Assembly (NCBI GenBank): GCA_024763135.1
Contig: JANTGD010000201.1
Location: 1-6,722, forward strand
From: Thiotrichales bacterium
GTDB taxonomy: Bacteria > Pseudomonadota > Gammaproteobacteria > UWMA-0217
DNA length: 6,722 nucleotides
Direction: 5' to 3'
Part shown: positions 1 to 6,304 of the stretch, in pieces
How the letters are laid out: each line of letters begins with the position of its first letter
Numbering within the stretch: the stretch's first letter is position 1
Made by a program: the position numbers and the translations under genes
Notes under the pieces: generated by a model
Databases searched by the model: none
The model's input: the letters and a program-made list of their open reading frames with translations, nothing else
Told to the model about the DNA's origin: nothing

Positions 1-446
1 AATGCCTCCAGCGCGCGCCCCAGGACACTGATCGATAACTGCCCCATGGTTTGAATATCGCGTAATTGTGGGCGGCTGGGACCGGCGCGGTCAGCGTTGT
101 AGAGGTGGAAGGTCGTGCGAGCAATGCGCTCGGCTTCGTCGCCAATGCGCTCGAGATCTTTCACGGCCTTGGAAAAAGCCATGACCACACGCAAATCCTT
201 GGCAATCGGGCCACGCCTTGAAATGAGGTCGATAATCCGATCATCCGCTCGTAGTTCCAATTGATCCACGGAACCCTCGCGCTCCAACACTTCATTGGCG
301 GCATCGAGATCCGCCTGCAGCAATGCATTCAATGCGAGCTGGCTTTGTGCGAGTACCAGGCCGCCCAGCTCCAGCATCACGAGGTGAATCTCATTCAATT
401 CACCATCGTAGCGCTGGTCGGCATGACCTTCTAGCGACCCCTGCAT
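1..446 (-). CDS. phoU: PhoU, phosphate signalling regulator (3' end cut by window edge)
   Basis: The 148 complete codons visible encode the N-terminal two thirds of PhoU, the cytoplasmic protein that couples the Pst transporter to the PhoR kinase and keeps the Pho regulon off when phosphate is plentiful. The translation shows the helical PhoU repeat: GELNEIHLVMLELGGLV at about residues 15-31, then KDLRVVMAFSKAVKDLE at 83-99. These lead into the metal-binding ERIGDEAERIA motif, with the E-x3-D pair at E99 and D103. The usual family length is about 230-240 residues, so about 90 residues and the second three-helix repeat lie outside the window. The ATG at 444-446 is preceded by AAGGA (457-461) with a 10-nt spacer and matches the family start. 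It lies 30 bp after the pstB stop with no terminator between, so it is the last or a late gene of the pst operon. Confidence 0.96.
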   Translation of the reverse strand, partial: MQGSLEGHADQRYDGELNEIHLVMLELGGLVLAQSQLALNALLQADLDAANEVLEREGSVDQLELRADDRIIDLISRRGPIAKDLRVVMAFSKAVKDLERIGDEAERIARTTFHLYNADRAGPSRPQLRDIQTMGQLSISVLGRALEA

Positions 447-476
447 GTGATTCGAATCCTTCTCTGCTGTGCTGAA

Positions 477-1367
477 TTAACCAAAGCGACCTGTAATATA
501 GTCTTCTGTCAACTGATGACGTGGGTCTCTGAATATCTGCCCGGTCTCGCCGACTTCGATCAGATAACCCAGGTGAAAATACGCCGTGCGTTGCGACACC
601 CGCGCGGCCTGCTGCATGGAGTGCGTTACGATGGCAATCGTATAATGCTCTTTGAGCTCCATCATCAGATCTTCGACTGTTGCCGTGGAAATGGGATCGA
701 GCGCCGAACAGGGCTCATCCATTAGAATCACTTCAGGTTCGACGGCAATGGTACGGGCGATGCACAAGCGCTGCTGCTGTCCACCCGACAAACCAGTGCC
801 TGGCTGTTCCAGGCGGTCTTTGACCTCGTTCCACAATCCAGCTCTTTTCAGGCTGGTCTCGACAATTTCATCGAGCTCATCCTTGTGCTTGGCCAAGCCG
901 TGGATACGCGGACCAAATGCAATGTTTTCATAGATTGATTTGGGAAAAGGATTGGGCTTTTGAAACACCATGCCCACATTGGCGCGCAACGGCACTACAT
1001 CGATTTCTTTACTGTTAATATCCAGACCATCCATGTTGATGGTGCCTGTGACTCGGCAACCATCAATGGTGTCATTCATTCTGTTCAGGCAGCGCAAAAA
1101 GGTCGATTTGCCGCATCCTGAGGGTCCGATCATCGCCAGAATTTCATTTTTACCCAAATCCAGGCTGACATTGTAGATAGCCTGTTTATCTCCATAATAC
1201 ACGTTGACATCGGTACAACTGATGCGTGGATCGGAGACCCGGAGCTGACCAATGGTCTCGCGATGATCACGCGGTACACGGTCCTCTGAAGGGGGCACTT
1301 CTACGGCATCTTCCACATGCGTGTTCTCGAAATCTGCCGACTCGACCTCTGTTTTCGTAGTTTCCAC
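477..1367 (-). CDS. pstB: PstB, phosphate ABC transporter ATP-binding protein
   Basis: This is the ATPase of the PstSCAB importer, acting on the cytoplasmic face of the inner membrane. All nucleotide-binding motifs are intact in its 296 residues: Walker A GPSGCGKST (81-89), Q-loop in VFQKPNPFPKS (Q136), signature LSGGQQQR (193-200), Walker B VILMDEP (213-219) and H-loop H249 in VTHSMQQAA. QKPNPFPKSIYENI and the C-terminal EDYITGRFG are typical of PstB. The start is a GTG at 1365-1367 with GAGG (1378-1381) 10 nt upstream. No ATG in this frame precedes the Walker A region, so the GTG is preferred. The first 40-45 residues, before the ISCTDVNVYYG strand, are acidic (ESADFENTHVEDAVEVPPSED) and longer than the E. 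coli form (about 257 residues). Similar N-terminal extensions occur in pseudomonad PstB. A 173-bp gap filled by a repeat separates it from pstA. Confidence 0.97.
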   Translation of the reverse strand: METTKTEVESADFENTHVEDAVEVPPSEDRVPRDHRETIGQLRVSDPRISCTDVNVYYGDKQAIYNVSLDLGKNEILAMIGPSGCGKSTFLRCLNRMNDTIDGCRVTGTINMDGLDINSKEIDVVPLRANVGMVFQKPNPFPKSIYENIAFGPRIHGLAKHKDELDEIVETSLKRAGLWNEVKDRLEQPGTGLSGGQQQRLCIARTIAVEPEVILMDEPCSALDPISTATVEDLMMELKEHYTIAIVTHSMQQAARVSQRTAYFHLGYLIEVGETGQIFRDPRHQLTEDYITGRFG

Positions 1368-1377
1368 TGTCTGTTAT

Positions 1378-1381
1378 CCTC
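1378..1381 (-). promoter_or_regulatory. Ribosome binding site supporting the GTG start of pstB
   Basis: GAGG lies 10 nt upstream of the GTG. It matters because pstB has no in-frame ATG ahead of its conserved core, so this site and the GTG fix the N-terminus. It also sits just outside the repeat (1393-1533), so insertion of the repeat left translation signals intact. Confidence 0.6.
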
Positions 1382-1392
1382 GAAAGTTTATT

Positions 1393-1533
1393 GTAACGAC
1401 TCAGCTCCCCTCTGAGCTACGCCATTTCTGCGTTAAAAAATGGTCATTTACGCTTGTAAACTCACATTTTTTGCCTTGACCTGACGTAGTTCAGGGACAA
1501 TCTGAGCTGTTGTGACAGAGTCTTTGTCATTAC
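1393..1533. repeat. MITE-like palindromic repeat, copy 1 (pstA-pstB gap)
   Basis: This 141-bp element fills most of the pstA-pstB gap and is related to the one at 4321-4471, in the same orientation. Its left end GTAACGACTCAGC (1393-1405) is the exact reverse complement of the right end of copy 2. Its own right end is degenerate, keeping only a GTCATTAC remnant (1526-1533). The two copies share an exact 18-nt core, CTGCGTTAAAAAATGGTC, at 1428-1445 here, plus GTAAACTCA, GCCTTGA and CAATCTGAGC blocks in the same order. The arms are imperfectly self-complementary: CAGCT with CTACG on the left against CGTAG with AGCTG on the right. A short fold-back element with terminal inverted repeats and no coding capacity fits a miniature inverted-repeat element. 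The family name is not known to me, and no target-site duplication could be fixed. Confidence 0.72.
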
Positions 1534-1540
1534 ATTTTAT

Positions 1541-2848
1541 TTACCAGCGGCGTTCAAAACGACGACGCAATATGACCGCCAGTAGGTTCATCGTAACCAA
1601 AAATGCCAGTAATACGATGATCGCGGCCGAGGTCCGTTCGACGAATGCCCGCTCCGGACTGTCTGCCCACAGATAGATCTGCACCGGCAGTACGGTCGCG
1701 GGATCGAACACTCCGTGGGGAACATCGACAATAAATGCCACCATGCCAATCATCAGCAAGGGAGCTGATTCACCCAGGGCCTGTGCCATGCCAATGATCG
1801 TGCCGGTGAGCATACCCGGCATGGCCAACGGCAACACGTGATAATAGATTGCTTGCATTGGCGATGCACCCACTCCCAGTGCGGCTTCCTTGATGGAGGG
1901 GGGAACCGATTTCAACGCCGCGCGACTGGCAATAATTATGGTGGGCAGGGTCATCAAAGTGAGCACCAGGCCTCCCACCAATGGAGCCGAACGTGGCAAA
2001 TGAAAGAAGTTTAAAAACACGGCCAATCCCAGCAGACCAAACACAATCGACGGCACTGCGGCAAGGTTGTTTATATTAACCTCGATCAGATCTGTGAACC
2101 AGTTGCGCGGAGCAAATTCTTCCAGATAGACAGCCGCCGCCACCCCAATGGGAAAAGCCAGCAGCAGCGTGACCAGCAGCGTCAGAAACGAGCCACTCAC
2201 AGCCCCGAGTATCCCGGCCTGCTCCGGATTACGTGAATCTCCATGGGTAAAGAAAATCGTATTGAATCGTTTTTGGATTCTGCCCTGTTGCTTGAGCGTC
2301 TCTACCCACGCGACGACATTGTCTTTGACTCGCCTTTGACTCTCTGGCAGCTGGGTGTTTACCCGCCCTTTGAGGAGTAGATCGACTTCATCATCGGTAG
2401 GCACCCAGAACCCAACGGTTTTGCCAATCAGTGCCGGGTCCTCCAATACACGTTTACGCACTTCACTCGCTGCCCCACTGCTCACGAGCTTGTACAGGCG
2501 GCGTTTGTCTCGACGTCCCGTCACTTCGGGAAACATTTCGCGCAGACTCGCCTTGACCAGCCCCATGTAGTTGGCCTTGGCCAATACTTGCGGATCACGA
2601 CTGCCATCGGGAGCGATGTCTGCCGGGGTCAGCGTCACATCGATCAGCATGTAGTGCTGCCAGAACGCGGTGTACCCTTTCGATATGATGCTGCCAAACA
2701 GGGTCAGTAGAAACAGCAATCCCATTGAAATCGCAGTCATCCCATAGAGGCGAAACCGACGCTCGGCGCGACGCCGCTTTTTTAAACCCGCATTGACGAT
2801 ATCGATGGTTCTGCGGCGCGGCGCACCCGTGGATGTAGGCGTATTCAT
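1541..2848 (-). CDS. pstA: PstA, phosphate ABC transporter permease, long form with N-terminal DUF3333-type extension
   Basis: This is one of the two inner-membrane permeases that form the phosphate channel with PstC. At 435 residues it is well above E. coli PstA (about 296). The excess is at the N-terminus. A basic leader (RRRTIDIVNAGLKKRRRAERRFR) and a first membrane segment (about 36-55) are followed by a soluble region (about 60-205). This fits the DUF3333 extension of many gammaproteobacterial PstA proteins. The membrane core follows (about 212-430), with the cytoplasmic EAA loop that docks on PstB at 319-346 (IKEAALGVGASPMQAIYYHV, then LPLAMPGM). The ATG at 2846-2848 is chosen because GAGGAG (2858-2863) lies 9 nt upstream. 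An in-frame ATG at 2873-2875 overlaps the pstC stop region and lacks as good a site. The gene starts 19 nt after the pstC stop, so the two are co-transcribed. Confidence 0.95.
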   Translation of the reverse strand: MNTPTSTGAPRRRTIDIVNAGLKKRRRAERRFRLYGMTAISMGLLFLLTLFGSIISKGYTAFWQHYMLIDVTLTPADIAPDGSRDPQVLAKANYMGLVKASLREMFPEVTGRRDKRRLYKLVSSGAASEVRKRVLEDPALIGKTVGFWVPTDDEVDLLLKGRVNTQLPESQRRVKDNVVAWVETLKQQGRIQKRFNTIFFTHGDSRNPEQAGILGAVSGSFLTLLVTLLLAFPIGVAAAVYLEEFAPRNWFTDLIEVNINNLAAVPSIVFGLLGLAVFLNFFHLPRSAPLVGGLVLTLMTLPTIIIASRAALKSVPPSIKEAALGVGASPMQAIYYHVLPLAMPGMLTGTIIGMAQALGESAPLLMIGMVAFIVDVPHGVFDPATVLPVQIYLWADSPERAFVERTSAAIIVLLAFLVTMNLLAVILRRRFERRW

Positions 2849-2857
2849 GGATCCGTT

Positions 2858-2863
2858 CTCCTC
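2858..2863 (-). promoter_or_regulatory. Ribosome binding site that fixes the pstA start
   Basis: GAGGAG, a strong Shine-Dalgarno match, lies 9 nt before the ATG at 2846-2848. It sits between the pstC stop (2868-2870) and that ATG. It therefore favours the 435-residue product over longer readings that begin inside pstC. Confidence 0.8.
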
Positions 2864-2867
2864 AGGT

Positions 2868-4250
2868 TTATTCATACTGCTCGCGATACTTGCGCACCAC
2901 ATGTAGCGCAATCACATTCAAGACAAGGGTGACCGCAAACAGCGCCAAGCCCAGGGCAAACGCGGCCAGTGTTTTGGGACTATCGAACTCCTGGTCGCCC
3001 GTCAGCAGGGTCACAATCTGCACTGTCACCGTGGTGACGGCTTCCAAAGGATTGGCGGTCAGGTTCGCTGACAAACCGGCTGCCATCACTACAATCATGG
3101 TCTCACCGATGGCTCGCGAGGCCGCCAGCAGAATACCCCCCACGATGCCGGGTAACGCGGCGGGAAAAATCACCTTGCGTATCGTTTCCGCCTGAGTCGC
3201 ACCCAGACCATAGGCGCCATCGCGCAGTGATTGGGGTACAGCATTGATCACATCGTCGGATAATGAAGACACAAACGGAATAATCATAATGCCCATGACC
3301 ACTCCGGCCGCCAATGCACTTTCCGAGGAGACCTCGAGCCCCATGGAACGCCCCAGATCACGCACAAAGGGCGCCACGGTCAATGCCGCGAAAAATCCGT
3401 AGACCACGGTAGGAATACCCGCGAGTATCTCCAGCAGCGGTTTGGCGATGGTACGCACCTTTTTATGCGCATACTCAGAGAGGTAAATGGCCGACAACAA
3501 ACCAATGGGCACCGCGACCAGCAAGGCAATCGCCGAGATCAGCATGGTGCCTGCAAACAAGGGTACTGCACCAAATGCGCCGGAAGAACCGACTTGATCC
3601 GCACGCAGCGCGGTTTGCGGACTCCACACCGTGCCAAACAGAAACTCCATGGGCGGCACCGAGGTAAAAAACCGCAAGGACTCAAATAAAACCGACAGCA
3701 CAATGCCCAGCGTCGTCAGGATAGCCACACTGGCACAGAGGATCAAAAACGCTTTGATGACTACTTCGACCGCATTTCGCGCACGCTGATGCGGTTTAAC
3801 TTTGGTTAATGCGTACCAGCCCAATATCATCGCTACGGACAAAACCACCACTGCCATGGCCCAATGGCTGATCTGCAACAATTGATTGTAATGTGCGGCG
3901 GCTGCCTGGATTGCGGGATCGACCGATTCCGGACCAATATTGCCCTCGGCAAGATTCCTGAGGTCATTGAGCACGAGATTCAAACGTTCGGACGGCAGGG
4001 AGCGCAGCGCTTCCGGCAAGTCAGAAACGACCATCGCAGTGACCAATGTATTTTCAAATGCGAGCCAGAAACCAATGAGTACCAAAGCAGGTAACCCACA
4101 CCAAATCGCTGTGTAGAGGCCGTAGTAGGACGGCAATGAATGCAGTTTACGCAGCTCTCCGCCCGCAACGGTGTAGGCGCGCCGGCGCCCAAGATGGTAG
4201 GCAATTGCGGACAGTACCAGGAGTACGCCCGCAAATGTGAGTGTATTCAT
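2868..4250 (-). CDS. pstC: PstC, phosphate ABC transporter permease, long form
   Basis: This is the second permease of the phosphate importer, 460 residues against about 319 in E. coli. It has an N-terminal membrane segment (about 2-20), another at about 47-66, then a soluble loop of about 60 residues (DLPEALRSLPSERL through YNQLLQISH) and a segment at 129-147. The conserved permease domain runs from about residue 162 to 452. It includes GAVPLFAGTMLISAIALLVA (228-247), LLEILAGIPTVVYGFFAAL (272-290) and the EAA loop that contacts PstB at 344-369 (DGAYGLGATQAETIRKVIFP). The long N-terminal form is common in gammaproteobacteria that also carry long PstA. The ATG at 4248-4250 has GGAG (4260-4263) 9 nt upstream. 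A TTG at 4263-4265 would add five residues but has its AGGG too close, so the ATG is preferred. It is followed closely by pstA. Confidence 0.95.
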   Translation of the reverse strand: MNTLTFAGVLLVLSAIAYHLGRRRAYTVAGGELRKLHSLPSYYGLYTAIWCGLPALVLIGFWLAFENTLVTAMVVSDLPEALRSLPSERLNLVLNDLRNLAEGNIGPESVDPAIQAAAAHYNQLLQISHWAMAVVVLSVAMILGWYALTKVKPHQRARNAVEVVIKAFLILCASVAILTTLGIVLSVLFESLRFFTSVPPMEFLFGTVWSPQTALRADQVGSSGAFGAVPLFAGTMLISAIALLVAVPIGLLSAIYLSEYAHKKVRTIAKPLLEILAGIPTVVYGFFAALTVAPFVRDLGRSMGLEVSSESALAAGVVMGIMIIPFVSSLSDDVINAVPQSLRDGAYGLGATQAETIRKVIFPAALPGIVGGILLAASRAIGETMIVVMAAGLSANLTANPLEAVTTVTVQIVTLLTGDQEFDSPKTLAAFALGLALFAVTLVLNVIALHVVRKYREQYE

Positions 4251-4259
4251 CGTCTTTGA

Positions 4260-4263
4260 CTCC
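4260..4263 (-). promoter_or_regulatory. Ribosome binding site deciding ATG over TTG for pstC
   Basis: GGAG is spaced 9 nt from the ATG at 4248-4250. The alternative TTG start overlaps this site, and the purine run before it is only 2-3 nt away, so initiation at the ATG is more plausible. Confidence 0.6.
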
Positions 4264-4320
4264 AAAACCCTGCATCGTGTGAGCTGACCTGAACGCTTGT
4301 CAATCTAACACTCTCGCTTT

Positions 4321-4471
4321 GAAACGACTCAGCTGACCCTGAAATACGTCAGCGCTGCGTTAAAAAATGGTCGTTGACCATCGTAAACTCATATTTCTCG
4401 CCTTGATCCGACGTATCTTAGAGGCAATCTGAGCAGTGACTTCATGTTTTGACAACGCGCTGAGTCGTTAC
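4321..4471. repeat. MITE-like palindromic repeat, copy 2 (pstS-pstC gap)
   Basis: This 151-bp element has clear terminal inverted repeats: GAAACGACTCAGC at 4321-4333 and GCTGAGTCGTTAC at 4459-4471, matching at 12 of 13 positions. It carries the same 18-nt core as copy 1 (here 4355-4372). Beside the core is an internal hairpin, ATGGTC/GACCAT with a 3-nt loop (4367-4381), that copy 1 has lost. The flanking arms are also partly complementary: GCGTTAAAAAATG against CATATTTCTCGC. There is no open reading frame of note inside. It lies between the pstS terminator and pstC, so any read-through mRNA into pstCAB would carry a long fold-back structure. Identity as a non-autonomous mobile element is inferred from structure and from having two copies. 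Confidence 0.78.
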
Positions 4472-4488
4472 CATTCTGTACTATAAGC

Positions 4489-4527
4489 AAAAAGCCGGCG
4501 GGAAGCTCACGGAACTTCACACCGGCT
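4489..4527 (-). terminator. Rho-independent terminator / attenuator after pstS
   Basis: Read on the minus strand, an AGCCGG/CCGGCT outer stem (4522-4527 with 4493-4498) encloses an inner GAAGTT/AGCTTC stem and a small loop. It is followed directly by a run of five T (4489-4493). It begins 37 nt after the pstS stop. Because pstCAB-phoU continue in the same direction with no strong promoter visible before pstC, it probably acts as a partial terminator. That would make pstS mRNA more abundant than mRNA for the membrane components. Confidence 0.85.
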
Positions 4528-4563
4528 GTTCTCTACGCTAATGGCGTTAACACCACCATCGGC

Positions 4564-5655
4564 TTACATTTCCAGTGGCGTGAGCGCTTTGCCATCAGCG
4601 GCATATTTTTCCCGCTCTTCCTTAGGCATGGGGATCAAACCACGATCAGACAAATAGCCTTCGTCGCCCCAGGCTTTCTCGCTGGTGAATTCCGCGATGT
4701 ACCCTGGGATCCCAGGCACTTTGCCCACATGTGCTTTCTTCACGTAGAAAAACAATGGGCGGGACAGCGGGTAGCTACCATCACCAATGGTTTCGAAGGT
4801 GACCGGAACCCCATCCACCTTGGCGCCCTGGACCATATCCATATTCTCTTCCAAGAAGCTGTAACCGAAGACGCCGACGGCTTCTGGGTCTGCTTCGAGT
4901 TTTTGCACGATCAGGTTATCGTTTTCACCGGCCTCAATATAAGCGCCATCTTCCCGAACACCATGGCAAATGCCTTTGTACTTGGATTTCAGCACCTTGG
5001 CTTTTTCCTTATCACCGGCTTTTTTGGCGGCTTTTGAATCGGCTTTGATCTGCTTAATGAAAGCGAAGGATTTACAGCCCCCTTCCATACCCAGTTCGGC
5101 AAATGCATCGCGGGTACCTGACGTCGGGGGCGGACCGAGCACCTTGATGGGCGTGGCAGGTAACTTGGCGTTAACTTCTTTCCAGGTCTTATAAGGATTG
5201 GCAATCAGTTCTTCGCCACCTTTTGGATTCGGTACATTCTTCGCCAGCGCGAGGAAAATGTCACGCAGGGTCAAATCCAAAGGTGGCGCTTTTTTGGAAT
5301 TGGCAATGGCGATGCCATCGTAACCAATTTTGATCTCGGTCAGCTCTTTAACACCATTCTTCTGGCAGGTCATGAACTCAGATTTCTTAATCCGGCGTGA
5401 AGCATTGGTAATGTCCGGTGTTTCAATGCCGATTCCTGCGCAGAACAGCTTCAGGCCGCCGCCAGAACCAGTCGATTCGATTTTGGGCGTTTTGTATTTG
5501 CTTTCTTTTCCGAAATGCTCTGCAACAACCGTCGCAAAGGGATAGACCGTTGAAGAGCCAACGATGCTGATGTAGTCACGGGCGGCGGCGTGGACGTTGC
5601 TGCCCACCAGCGTTGCCGCCACGGCGGTTGCTAGGACCAAAGGTTTTTTAAACAT
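4564..5655 (-). CDS. pstS: PstS, periplasmic phosphate-binding protein
   Basis: This is the substrate-binding protein that delivers inorganic phosphate to PstCA. Its 363 residues begin with a Sec signal peptide (MFKKPLVLATAVAATLVGSNVHA, probable cleavage after A23 in VHA-A). Phosphate-binding elements of the PBP_like_2 / PstS type are present: VGSSTVYPF (32-40), STGSGGG (61-67), DITNASRR (81-88) and PTSGTRDAF (177-185). Four cysteines (72, 97, 194, 230) could form two periplasmic disulfides. A lysine-rich stretch (about 201-228) lies between the last two. The ATG at 5653-5655 has TCTCCT on the plus strand (5662-5667), that is AGGAGA, 6 nt upstream. It is the first gene after the Pho promoter and is followed by a terminator, which fits high expression of the binding protein. 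Confidence 0.96.
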   Translation of the reverse strand: MFKKPLVLATAVAATLVGSNVHAAARDYISIVGSSTVYPFATVVAEHFGKESKYKTPKIESTGSGGGLKLFCAGIGIETPDITNASRRIKKSEFMTCQKNGVKELTEIKIGYDGIAIANSKKAPPLDLTLRDIFLALAKNVPNPKGGEELIANPYKTWKEVNAKLPATPIKVLGPPPTSGTRDAFAELGMEGGCKSFAFIKQIKADSKAAKKAGDKEKAKVLKSKYKGICHGVREDGAYIEAGENDNLIVQKLEADPEAVGVFGYSFLEENMDMVQGAKVDGVPVTFETIGDGSYPLSRPLFFYVKKAHVGKVPGIPGYIAEFTSEKAWGDEGYLSDRGLIPMPKEEREKYAADGKALTPLEM

Positions 5656-5679
5656 CTATCATCTCCTGATTGAAAGAAA

Positions 5680-5694
5680 GGTTTGGTGCAAACC
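5680..5694 (-). other. Small hairpin in the pstS mRNA leader
   Basis: GGTTTG, a 3-nt loop and CAAACC form a perfect 6-bp stem in the predicted pstS leader, 13-27 nt upstream of AGGAGA. It could protect the 5' end of the mRNA. No regulatory role can be shown from sequence alone. Confidence 0.4.
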
Positions 5695-5699
5695 GAGCG

Positions 5700-5739
5700 G
5701 TTGCTGTTATACGCCAGTTATATGACAGTTATGTGACAG
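5700..5739 (-). promoter_or_regulatory. Pho-box promoter of pstS (four 11-bp-spaced units with -10)
   Basis: On the minus strand four 7-mers follow one another, each separated by the same spacer ATAA: CTGTCAC (5733-5739), CTGTCAT (5722-5728), CTGGCGT (5711-5717) and CAGCAAC (5700-5706). The first two make a near-perfect PhoB box of 18 bp. Exactly 10 bp further on is TATAAC (5706-5711), the spacing seen in E. coli phoA between Pho box and -10. No sigma70 -35 is present, as expected where PhoB replaces -35 recognition. The start site is predicted near 5699, giving a leader of about 44 nt. The third and fourth units are weaker and overlap the -10 region. Confidence 0.93.
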
Positions 5740-5815
5740 TTGGGTTAGAAAATGCGAACGGCCGCTACGTCTAGGCGGGTACTGCACTCCGGCTCTGGCG
5801 CCTCTGGAATCGCAT

Positions 5816-6286
5816 TTAGTATGCATAATCAAGCGAGTAACCCACATGCCTTACTGTACGAATGAGGTTTTTTCCGCCGTGTGCATTGAGGGCCCGACGC
5901 AAACGCAAAACGTATTGATCGACTGCACGGGGTTGTAGCGTGCCTGTGGGGCGCAGTTCTGAAATCAATTCGCCACGCGACCAGACCCGCGTGGGATTAC
6001 GCATAAAGAAATGCAGTAATTGAAACTCAGTAGGACCGAGACGAATTCTTTTGTTTCCGCGTCTCACGGTATGCGACATCATATCCAGCTCGATATCGGC
6101 AAACTGCAGGCGTTTCTGTTGGGTGTCATCACTCCCCGGCGCCGCGGGATTGGATTGATCCTCTGCTCTATGCATGCTGTGGCCTGTTTTTACCCCGTGG
6201 TTACTGCGCAAACGGATCTCTGCCGCAAACACTGCATCAGAATTGCGGTTGCGCAAACCAGCCCACGAAGTGTGAGGAAAGCTCAT
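5816..6286 (-). CDS. Receiver-less PhoB-like winged-helix DNA-binding protein
   Basis: The 156-residue product has a C-terminal OmpR/PhoB-type winged helix (about 60-154), closest by eye to PhoB: IELDMMSHTVRRG, then LGPTEFQLLHFFMRNPTRV (83-101), recognition helix PRAVDQYVLRLRRAL (119-133) and wing TVRHVGY (144-150). There is no receiver domain: no phosphorylatable aspartate region precedes the domain, and none of the frames upstream shows one. Residues 1-58 are not recognised. Compared with E. coli PhoB, the recognition helix has Y for H198 and L for R200. The loop before it lacks the HVWG tryptophan and the E/D residues used for sigma70 contact. The 6286 start has no clear Shine-Dalgarno site. 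An ATG at 6173-6175 (residue 38) is an alternative, giving 119 residues. The gene is preceded by a Pho box and lies 77 bp upstream of the pstS promoter. It could be a modulator of Pho promoters or a phoB remnant. Confidence is high for the domain, moderate for a working gene. Confidence 0.8.
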   Translation of the reverse strand: MSFPHTSWAGLRNRNSDAVFAAEIRLRSNHGVKTGHSMHRAEDQSNPAAPGSDDTQQKRLQFADIELDMMSHTVRRGNKRIRLGPTEFQLLHFFMRNPTRVWSRGELISELRPTGTLQPRAVDQYVLRLRRALNAHGGKNLIRTVRHVGYSLDYAY

Positions 6287-6304
6287 GTGATATTCCAGGC
6301 GCCT

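Noticed and set aside
1508..1533. CTGTCAC on the minus strand near the end of repeat copy 1, as a Pho box for pstB
   Set aside because: Only one half-site matches. The 7-mers 11 bp on either side do not, and no -10 is in phase.
2149..2339. Plus-strand frames inside pstA, pstC, pstS and pstB
   Set aside because: They are antisense shadows of well-supported genes, with no recognisable domains or start signals.
4265..4265. TTG start for pstC giving 465 residues
   Set aside because: The TTG overlaps the GGAG that serves the ATG at 4248-4250, and its own purine run is too close.
4276..4303. Sigma70 promoter before pstC from TTGACA (4298-4303)
   Set aside because: The -35 is perfect but the hexamer 17 bp downstream (ACACGA) is poor, so a promoter is not supported.
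5751..5816. Inverted repeat AATGCGA/TCGCATT after the PhoB-like gene, followed by TTTT, as a terminator
   Set aside because: The stem is only 7 bp with a 52-nt loop, and no supporting inner stem is clear. It also overlaps the stop codon. It is too weak to call.
5816..6286. Calling this gene phoB
   Set aside because: It lacks the whole receiver domain and has altered functional residues, and no phoR follows. The symbol would mislead.
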